From NCBI GenBank assembly GCA_027343965.1, contig DAHWJX010000079.1:1-11104 (forward strand): 11,104 nt of DNA. Reading direction: 5' to 3'. The position numbers were made by a program, and so were the translations under genes. Positions within the stretch are counted from its first letter, which is position 1, and each line of letters begins with the position of its first letter. Origin of the DNA: JAKACU01 sp021821185. Lineage in GTDB: Bacteria > Bacillota > Bacilli > Alicyclobacillales > SLC66. Below, in pieces: positions 6,572 through 11,104 of the stretch. Below the pieces are notes generated by a model. The model was not told where the DNA came from. It saw only the letters and a list, made by a program, of their open reading frames with translations, and made no database searches.

Positions 6572-7731
6572 TGAAGGCACTTCATTTTGGCGCAGGTAAT
6601 ATTGGGCGCGGATTTATTGGGCTCTTGTTACATGAGGCGGGTTATGATGTTGTATTTGCTGATGTTGTAACAGACGTCGTTGAAAAAATGAATGCGCAAA
6701 AATCGTACCGCGTCATCGTTGTAGGGGATGCGCAACAAGAAATTGCTGTGAATAACGTAGCGGCTGTCATGTTGGATTCGCATGATTGTGTTACAGAGGT
6801 TATTGGCGCGGACAGTATTACAACGTCTGTCGGCGTGCGGAATTTACCCGCTGTTGCAGAAATCATTGCACAGGGATTAGTGCAACGCGCACATCAGGGT
6901 GTGTCTCACTATGTGAACATTTTCGCGTGTGAAAATGCGATTAATGCGACGAATATTCTTAAGGCTCATCTATTTGAACATTTGGATCCAACCATCCATG
7001 AGTATGTTGCGTCGCATGTGGGATTTGCCAATGTAGCTGTTGATCGCATTGCCCCGAACGTGCGTCGGGCAGACAGTCGTCCGCTCGATGTTGTTGTTGA
7101 AGAGTTTTTTGAATGGGATATCGAAAAGATTTCTCTTGCAGGTGCGGTTGCTATCGACGGTGCAACCTTTGTAGATGAACTGGCTCCTTATTTAGAGAGA
7201 AAACTCTTTTTACTCAATGGAACTCATGCCACAGTCGCCTATTTGGGCTATTTAAAAAACTATCGAACAATCTACGAAGCTATGCATGATGCTTGGATTC
7301 AGCAAATAGCGGCGGGCGTTCAACAAGAGGCTGTAGAAGGACTTCTGTATGCCTACCCGCAACTAACGAGACAGTCACTGGAATCTTATGCGCAAAAAAT
7401 AATGAAACGATTTTTTAATGCTTATCTTGAAGACGATGTAGTGCGTGTAGGACGAGATCCTATAAGAAAACTGGGACCTAACGAGCGATTCGTATCACCT
7501 CTAACCCAATTTGTGTCTGCAGGAGGTCAGTCAGAATTTCTCACGGTAGGTATGGCTGCTGGTTACCTGTTCTCTGCACCTGGTGATGATAAAGCTGAGC
7601 TACTGCAAGACATGATTGCAAAAAATGGTATCGAATACGCGATTCGCAATGTGAGCAAAGATTTAAACGAAGGAGCCATTGATAAAATCGCATCAAGTTA
7701 TCATTTCCTCAGGGAAAAGTACAAACATTAA
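6571..7731 (+). CDS. mtlD: Mannitol-1-phosphate 5-dehydrogenase
   Basis: Oxidises mannitol-1-phosphate to fructose-6-phosphate with NAD+, feeding glycolysis. It belongs to the polyol-specific long-chain dehydrogenases. An N-terminal Rossmann domain begins at once with GAGNIGRGFIG (from residue 7). The family catalytic pattern K-x4-N-x2-H is present as Lys211, Asn216 and His219 in KLFLLNGTH. At 386 residues it is close to the E. coli enzyme (382). It overlaps mtlF by one base (TAATG), with an AGGGAGG-like ribosome site at 6557-6564. It is the last dedicated mannitol enzyme, 17 bases before the HPr gene. Confidence 0.97.
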   Translation: MKALHFGAGNIGRGFIGLLLHEAGYDVVFADVVTDVVEKMNAQKSYRVIVVGDAQQEIAVNNVAAVMLDSHDCVTEVIGADSITTSVGVRNLPAVAEIIAQGLVQRAHQGVSHYVNIFACENAINATNILKAHLFEHLDPTIHEYVASHVGFANVAVDRIAPNVRRADSRPLDVVVEEFFEWDIEKISLAGAVAIDGATFVDELAPYLERKLFLLNGTHATVAYLGYLKNYRTIYEAMHDAWIQQIAAGVQQEAVEGLLYAYPQLTRQSLESYAQKIMKRFFNAYLEDDVVRVGRDPIRKLGPNERFVSPLTQFVSAGGQSEFLTVGMAAGYLFSAPGDDKAELLQDMIAKNGIEYAIRNVSKDLNEGAIDKIASSYHFLREKYKH

Positions 7732-7748
7732 TTGGGGAGTGATCGATT

Positions 7749-8000
7749 TTGGAGAAAAGCATTACCGTTTTAGATGATAAAGGACTTCACGCGCGCCCGG
7801 CAACACTCTTTGTCAAGGCAGCTATCACCTTTAAATCGACAGTAACGGTCGAAGCGAATGGAAAATCGGCCAATGGGAAAAGTCTTTTAAATTTGTTGGC
7901 GCTTGGCGTAAAAAGCGGACAAGAGATCAAAGTCATTACCGATGGTGAAGATGAAGAAGTAGCGCTTAACCAAATCTGTGACATTCTTCAAAATTCATAA
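7749..8000 (+). CDS. ptsH: Phosphocarrier protein HPr, encoded in the mannitol operon
   Basis: HPr relays phosphate from enzyme I to sugar-specific EIIA proteins. The 83-residue sequence has the active-site motif GLHARPA (His14 here, His15 in standard numbering) and the regulatory serine (Ser45 here, Ser46 standard) in GKSLLNLLALG. It is therefore HPr rather than Crh, which lacks the histidine. HPr kinase phosphorylates the serine in Bacillota, making HPr a CcpA cofactor; a cre site lies at the head of this operon. The start is TTG, served by GGGGAG at 7734-7739, 9 bases upstream. It follows mtlD by 17 bases with no terminator between, so it belongs to the mannitol transcript. No ptsI follows. 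Whether this is the only HPr of the cell or an extra copy cannot be told from the window. Confidence 0.94.
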   Translation: MEKSITVLDDKGLHARPATLFVKAAITFKSTVTVEANGKSANGKSLLNLLALGVKSGQEIKVITDGEDEEVALNQICDILQNS

Positions 8001-8006
8001 TGAATT

Positions 8007-8043
8007 GGACATCCCGCCGGCAATGTGCGAGGTGTCCTTTTTT
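8007..8043 (+). terminator. Rho-independent terminator of the mannitol operon
   Basis: Arms 8007-8017 (GGACATCCCGC) and 8027-8037 (GCGAGGTGTCC) pair over 11 positions with one G-U wobble and one C-A mismatch around a 9-base loop. Six T residues follow at 8038-8043. It lies 7 bases after the HPr stop codon. Confidence 0.85.
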
Positions 8044-8045
8044 CA

Positions 8046-8075
8046 TTGACAGCAAAGACTGGCATACGTTATTGT
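8046..8075 (+). promoter_or_regulatory. Possible promoter of the VOC gene
   Basis: A perfect -35 box TTGACA (8046-8051) is followed after 18 bases by TATTGT (8070-8075), only 4/6 to the -10 consensus. The predicted start near 8082 would give a leader of about 36 bases. TTGTCA (8073-8078) with TATGAC (8095-8100) is an alternative, but it would place the start inside the ribosome binding site. Confidence 0.35.
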
Positions 8076-8117
8076 CAACATGGGAATTATTGTTTATGAC
8101 TAAGGAGATGTTGCTAG

Positions 8118-8519
8118 TTGGCGAAACTAACACCTTATTTTTATTCGGAGGATGCAAGGACTCAGGCACAATTCTATGTGGATGCATTAGGAGGACAGAT
8201 TGGCGAACAAATGACTTATGGTGAAGCGCCGGATACCGATGAGACGATGAAGGATAAAATCATTCATATGGCGTTCGTTGCAGGCGGTCAAAATTTCTAC
8301 ATTGCTGATTCGATGCATGAACCACCCGTAAAAAGTGGTGGCTTTGACTTAAGTCTCGCCTTTGCAACGGAACAAGAAGCTAGTCAAGCATTTACCAATT
8401 TGTCGGTGGCAGGTACTATCCTGATGCCTCTTGAGAAACAATTCTGGGGCAGTTTATTTGGTCGTGTAGAAGATAAATTCGGTATAAAATGGCAAATAAC
8501 GACTGAAATTTCGCAGTAA
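8118..8519 (+). CDS. VOC-superfamily (PhnB-like) protein
   Basis: A 133-residue protein of the vicinal-oxygen-chelate fold, PhnB/YdcB-like group. It shows the family features in order: PYFYSEDARTQAQFYVDALGG at the start, IIHMAFVAGGQNFYIADS in the middle, then an EEAxxxF-type segment (EQEASQAFTNLSVAGTILMPLEKQFWG) and the closing GRVEDKFGIKWQI. Members of this group are often called glyoxalase-like or 3-demethylubiquinone methyltransferase-like, but most have no proven activity, so no reaction is assigned. The start is TTG, with TAAGGAG at 8101-8107 placed 10 bases upstream. An in-frame TAG directly precedes the TTG (8115-8117), so no earlier start is possible. It sits after the mannitol operon terminator and is probably transcribed alone. 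Confidence 0.88.
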   Translation: MAKLTPYFYSEDARTQAQFYVDALGGQIGEQMTYGEAPDTDETMKDKIIHMAFVAGGQNFYIADSMHEPPVKSGGFDLSLAFATEQEASQAFTNLSVAGTILMPLEKQFWGSLFGRVEDKFGIKWQITTEISQ

Positions 8520-8544
8520 AACAACGAATATTGCGTATGTTTAT

Positions 8545-8582
8545 GGCATAGTCAACTTGGGGTAACTTGAGTTGGCTATGTC
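8545..8582 (+). terminator. Hairpin after the VOC gene, possible weak terminator
   Basis: Arms 8545-8557 (GGCATAGTCAACT) and 8570-8582 pair over 13 bp with two G-U wobbles around a 12-base loop, 25 bases after the stop codon. Only CATTATATG follows, with no T-run, so termination by this stem alone would be poor. A T-rich stretch lies 20 bases further on (about 8601-8610). Confidence 0.45.
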
Positions 8583-8748
8583 ATTATATGTTCTCAGGGT
8601 TTTTATTTTAGTAAACCGCTAAATGCCAATATCTTTGGTGAAGCTTACTTAACGAAACCAATGATTTAGGAAAAAAATGCGTTAGGATTAAGGCGCTTTA
8701 CGTGATTGTATCGACGAATTTGTCAGTACAGACACGTGAAGTGCTTTT
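8583..8748. other. Intergenic stretch without recognised feature
   Basis: This is the middle of the 355-base gap before kdgK. It is AT-rich and holds no convincing reading frame on either strand, no RNA gene and no strong repeat. A short TTTAG/CTAAA inverted repeat near 8607-8623 is within chance expectation. Confidence 0.6.
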
Positions 8749-8785
8749 TATATTAACATATATAGTATGGAAATATGTTAATATA
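8749..8785. repeat. Perfect 13-base inverted repeat, probable operator of the kdgK operon
   Basis: TATATTAACATAT (8749-8761) is exactly repeated in inverse as ATATGTTAATATA (8773-8785) across an 11-base spacer. The right arm ends 3 bases before the -35 box, a typical place for an activator or repressor. It could form a stem in RNA, but it lies upstream of the predicted transcript and has no T-run, so a DNA-binding site is more likely. The binding protein is not encoded in the window, and I do not recognise the motif as that of a named regulator. Confidence 0.7.
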
Positions 8786-8788
8786 TAA

Positions 8789-8817
8789 TTGACGAATGAA
8801 TAAAATAAATCTATAAT
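8789..8817 (+). promoter_or_regulatory. Sigma-A promoter of the kdgK-kdgA-uxaA operon
   Basis: TTGACG (8789-8794, 5/6) and a perfect TATAAT (8812-8817) are separated by the optimal 17 bases. The predicted start is near 8824, giving a leader of about 51 bases before the kdgK ATG. Confidence 0.85.
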
Positions 8818-8824
8818 AATGTTA

Positions 8825-8836
8825 ATGGTATGCCAT
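8825..8836. promoter_or_regulatory. Palindrome at the predicted kdgK transcription start, possible repressor site
   Basis: ATGG-TATG-CCAT is a 12-base near-palindrome placed at about +2 to +13. TGGTATNCCA-like sites are known for GntR-family hexuronate regulators of the UxuR/ExuR group (from memory), which would suit an altronate/KDG operon. The motif is short, so this is tentative. Confidence 0.4.
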
Positions 8837-8859
8837 GATTGCTTAAGGGATGATGATTG

Positions 8860-8867
8860 AAAGGTGG
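8860..8867 (+). promoter_or_regulatory. Ribosome binding site that decides the kdgK start
   Basis: AAAGGTGG lies 7 bases before ATG 8875. The TTG at 8857, in the same frame, lies upstream of this site and would be a worse start, so 8875 is preferred. Confidence 0.75.
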
Positions 8868-8874
8868 TTTTTTT

Positions 8875-9891
8875 ATGGTCGGAACTGATGTTTGTCTTGC
8901 TGTAAAAAATTCCAATCAAATTGAAAAGAATGTTTTAACTGTTGGTGAACCGCTTGTCGTTTGTGCTCATAAGGGAACCGAGAGCTTGGCTTTTGATCGA
9001 GATTTCCGCATGGATGCTGCAGGGGCTGAGTTGAATACAGCCATCGCCTTGGGAAGATTGAATGTCCCCGTTGCCTATGCTGCTGCAGTCGGCGATGATC
9101 CTTTTGGTGAGTTTCTGATCAGAGAACTTCGAGCAGATAGTGTGGATGCGTCACGAGTGACCGTTACTTCTCTTGGTACTACGGGCATTTTATTTAAAAT
9201 GAGATCAGGCATGCAAAGCGAATCGAACGTGTACTATTATCGCTCAGCATCTCCGATGGCTCTCGGACATTGGCAGGCTGATCAGTGTGTTAGCGATGTG
9301 TTAAGTGCAACTTTTTCTTGGGTCCACACCACCGGCATTGTTCGTGTGCTTTGCAATCGCACGTGTCGGGAAGTCGATCGCATTTTACAGGCGGCAAGTG
9401 AAAACGGTATCTCAACTTCATTCGATATTAACGTTCGATTGAAGATGGGGGACGCAGCGTTATGGCGCAACAATCTTAAAGAGGTCATCCGTTATACGAC
9501 GTGGCTGTTTATAGGTGACACGGAAGCGCAATTATTGTTTGGTACAGATGACGAGGCAAAAGTCTATGAGGTGATAGTAAGTTGGGGTTTCGTTGGTCAA
9601 GGATTGATCATGAAACGAGGTGCGCTAGGTGTTACAGCGTATACGTCCGATGGAGCGACGCATGTGGATGCCAAGCTGGTAGAGCACGTAATCGATACTG
9701 TCGGTGCGGGTGACGGCTTTAATGCAGGGTTCATTGCCGGCTTGGTGCGAGGAGAAAGTTTGCAAACTGCCTTGACTCTCGGCACTCTCATTGGCGCTTA
9801 TGCGGTAACGAGTGCGGGAGATTCGAGTGGTTATCCAAGTTTTTCCGAGGTGCAGCGGCATGTAACGGGACAAAGGGAGGTGCAACGATAA
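8875..9891 (+). CDS. kdgK: 2-keto-3-deoxygluconate kinase (PfkB family)
   Basis: Phosphorylates 2-keto-3-deoxygluconate to KDPG with ATP. The 338-residue ribokinase-fold protein has the N-terminal VLTVGEPLVV strand, the substrate-side motif AGAELNTAIALGRL followed by AVGDDPFGEF, the central FDINVRLK segment, IMKRGALGV, and the C-terminal PfkB signature DTVGAGDGFNAGF with catalytic Asp280. The match to KDG kinase rather than another PfkB sugar kinase rests on the GEPLVV/GAELN pattern and mostly on the next two genes, which encode KDPG aldolase and altronate dehydratase. Two oddities: about 19 residues precede the usual first strand, and no in-frame ATG, GTG or TTG exists to remove them; and the usual GGAE motif reads AGAE. 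It is the first gene of the operon and abuts kdgA. Confidence 0.88.
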   Translation: MVGTDVCLAVKNSNQIEKNVLTVGEPLVVCAHKGTESLAFDRDFRMDAAGAELNTAIALGRLNVPVAYAAAVGDDPFGEFLIRELRADSVDASRVTVTSLGTTGILFKMRSGMQSESNVYYYRSASPMALGHWQADQCVSDVLSATFSWVHTTGIVRVLCNRTCREVDRILQAASENGISTSFDINVRLKMGDAALWRNNLKEVIRYTTWLFIGDTEAQLLFGTDDEAKVYEVIVSWGFVGQGLIMKRGALGVTAYTSDGATHVDAKLVEHVIDTVGAGDGFNAGFIAGLVRGESLQTALTLGTLIGAYAVTSAGDSSGYPSFSEVQRHVTGQREVQR

Positions 9892-10530
9892 ATGGTGGGT
9901 GCTCTCGATAAATTACGTCAGCAAAAAGTGGTTGCGGTAATGAGACGATTGCCTTCGGATAAGTTTCAGGCTGTGATTGAGGCGCTTTTGTTAGGCGGTA
10001 TAGCAAGTATCGAGGTTACAATGGATGCCAAGGACGCAGGTAAACTTATCAAAAATGTGGTTCGCGAATACGGTGATGCTTTACATGTGGGAGCGGGTAC
10101 TGTATTCACACTGACGCAAGCGCAGGAGGCTGTCGACGCGGGGGCAAAGTTTCTTGTATGTCCGCATTTTGACATCGATGTGGTCGAGGAAGCGATGCGA
10201 CTTAATGTTGCGATTGTACCTGGAGTCATGACACCAACTGAGATTCGTGCCGCACTGAAAACTGGTGTGTCTATGGTGAAAGTTTTCCCAGCAAGTGTCG
10301 TTGGACCTGGGTTTATCAAAGATGTCTTAGGACCCTTTGCAGGGCTTTCAATCATGGTCACAGGTGGTTTGCATGAGGATAATCTTCTTTCTTATCTTCA
10401 AGCGGGGGCAACAGTCGTAGGACTAGGAAGTTCGCTATTTCCAGCAAAGGATCTGGAAAACAATGATTGGGCATCGATTACCAAGAGAGCAAGACGAATC
10501 GTAGAAAGTGTGGGAAAAACCAATGGCTGA
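9892..10530 (+). CDS. kdgA: KDPG aldolase (2-keto-3-deoxy-6-phosphogluconate aldolase)
   Basis: Class I aldolase that splits KDPG into pyruvate and glyceraldehyde-3-phosphate; the same fold may also act on 4-hydroxy-2-oxoglutarate. The 212-residue TIM barrel has the catalytic glutamate Glu41 in IEVTMDA, the phosphate/glycine motif HVGAGTVFT, CPHFD, IPGVMTPTE-like IVPGVMTPTE, the Schiff-base lysine Lys130 in MVKVFPAS and the late phosphate-binding TGGL and GLGSSLF segments. Length and motifs are normal. The ATG directly follows the kdgK stop codon, and the ribosome site AAAGGGAGGTG (9872-9882) lies within the end of kdgK, so the two are translated together. It overlaps uxaA by 8 bases. Confidence 0.96.
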   Translation: MVGALDKLRQQKVVAVMRRLPSDKFQAVIEALLLGGIASIEVTMDAKDAGKLIKNVVREYGDALHVGAGTVFTLTQAQEAVDAGAKFLVCPHFDIDVVEEAMRLNVAIVPGVMTPTEIRAALKTGVSMVKVFPASVVGPGFIKDVLGPFAGLSIMVTGGLHEDNLLSYLQAGATVVGLGSSLFPAKDLENNDWASITKRARRIVESVGKTNG

Positions 10531-11104
10531 GACAGCTTTATTGCAGTTGCATAAAAGTGATGTGGTAGCGATTGCGCTCAGGAACCTTGCACAAGGAGAA
10601 ACAGTCACTTTAGGTGACGAAAAAATCACAGTCTTAGAAGATTTACCTAAAGGACATAAAGTGGCATTAGTTAATCTTGCTCAAGGCGACAATATCATCA
10701 AGTATGGTTCGCCTATCGGCCATGCCACTGTTGCCATTGCGCGCGGATCGCATGTTCACTCGCATAACCTTGGCACCAATTTGTCAGGAAAACTTGATTA
10801 TACCTATCAACCAGTGCCTGCGTCTTTTGTGCCAAATGCTAACTCGCTTGCGGGATTCTTTGAAGGCTATGTAAGAGAAAATGGAGATGTCGGTATTCGT
10901 AATGAAATTTGGATTATCAATACGGTGGGTTGTATCAATAAAACGGCAGAACGCTTAGCGACAATTGCAAACGCAAAATTTCAAGGTGATGTGGATGGTG
11001 TCTACCATTTCGCTCATCCCTATGGATGCTCACAACTTGGCGATGATTTGACATATACGCAAAAAGCTTTGGCAGGTCTTGTTCGCCATCCCAATGCAGC
11101 AGGC
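10523..11104 (+). CDS. uxaA: Altronate dehydratase, UxaA/GarD family (3' partial)
   Basis: The open frame runs 194 codons to the right edge without a stop, so the gene is cut by the window. The family dehydrates altronate (or the related galactarate) to a 2-keto-3-deoxy acid. Residues about 10-100 form an SAF domain with YGSPIGHATVAIARG and the histidine cluster His77/His79/His81 (HVHSHNL), followed by the start of the large C-terminal catalytic domain: FEGYVRENGDVGIRN, INTVGC (Cys137) and HPYGCSQ (Cys169). SAF and catalytic domains are thus fused, as in E. coli UxaA, rather than split. Altronate is preferred over galactarate because the gene follows kdgK and kdgA, which use its product KDG, but the galactarate enzyme GarD has a similar layout. 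The ATG lies within the end of kdgA (8-base overlap) with a weak ribosome site, implying translational coupling. Confidence 0.9.
   Translation, partial: MAETALLQLHKSDVVAIALRNLAQGETVTLGDEKITVLEDLPKGHKVALVNLAQGDNIIKYGSPIGHATVAIARGSHVHSHNLGTNLSGKLDYTYQPVPASFVPNANSLAGFFEGYVRENGDVGIRNEIWIINTVGCINKTAERLATIANAKFQGDVDGVYHFAHPYGCSQLGDDLTYTQKALAGLVRHPNAAG

Noticed and set aside
8000..8224. Forward reading frame of 74 codons starting at the HPr stop codon
   Set aside because: It runs through the mantle of the terminator at 8007-8043 and overlaps the VOC gene in another frame, with no ribosome site and a cysteine/tryptophan-rich composition typical of an out-of-frame translation.
8698..8919. Minus-strand reading frame of 73 codons over the kdgK control region
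   Set aside because: It covers the inverted repeat and promoter, is rich in Ile/Asn/Thr/Ser from AT-rich DNA, has no ribosome site and resembles nothing I know.
10965..10979. cre-like sequence TTGCAAACGCAAAAT inside uxaA
   Set aside because: It misses the conserved C near the 3' end of the consensus and is explained by the coding sequence of a conserved family protein. Internal cre sites exist, so it was noted but not called.
1..11104. CRISPR arrays, tRNA or rRNA genes, insertion sequences, phage or toxin-antitoxin genes
   Set aside because: None seen: there are no regularly spaced repeats, no transposase or integrase motifs and no RNA gene signatures in the gaps between genes.

Overview
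The window looks like a low-to-mid GC member of the Bacillota (Bacillales). The evidence is a Gram-positive mtlA-mtlR-mtlF-mtlD operon with a PRD-type MtlR, an HPr with both the His and the regulatory Ser, a CcpA-type cre site, strong AGGAG-like ribosome binding sites and several TTG starts. The C-terminal TYMPI...W-type paired domains of the first protein recall surface proteins of Alicyclobacillaceae-like acidophiles. That narrower placement is from memory and weak. All ten recognised genes lie on the + strand.

Layout. (1) 3-1244: 3' part of a large exported or cell-surface protein with putative Ig repeats, a ZU5-like domain and two stalk (copper-amine-oxidase-N-like) repeats, followed by a hairpin at 1271-1306. 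(2) 1311-2418: a single-gene unit for an FTR1-family iron permease, with an inverted-repeat-rich upstream region and a clear intrinsic terminator. (3) 2489-8043: the mannitol operon. It has a putative MtlR operator, promoter and cre site, then mtlA (EIICB), mtlR (activator), mtlF (EIIA), mtlD (mannitol-1-phosphate dehydrogenase) and a gene for HPr, closed by a terminator. Genes overlap by one base (TAATG) or are separated by 6-17 bases. (4) 8118-8519: a small PhnB/VOC-family protein, probably its own unit. (5) 8520-8874: a 355-base regulatory region with a perfect 13-base inverted repeat just upstream of a near-consensus sigma-A promoter. (6) 8875 to the end: a tightly packed kdgK-kdgA-uxaA operon, with uxaA running off the window.

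How the genes work together. MtlA imports and phosphorylates mannitol using phosphate passed from enzyme I (not in the window) through HPr and MtlF. MtlD oxidises mannitol-1-phosphate to fructose-6-phosphate. MtlR should read the phosphorylation state of HPr, EIIA and EIIB to switch the operon on, and the cre site should repress it when better sugars are present. The last operon is a separate catabolic module. UxaA dehydrates altronate to 2-keto-3-deoxygluconate (KDG), KdgK phosphorylates it to KDPG, and KdgA splits KDPG to pyruvate and glyceraldehyde-3-phosphate, as in galacturonate use.

I did not find a clearly novel system. The points most worth a second look are the HPr gene built into the mannitol operon, the undescribed operator-like repeats upstream of kdgK and of the FTR1 gene, and the layered control region of mtlA.
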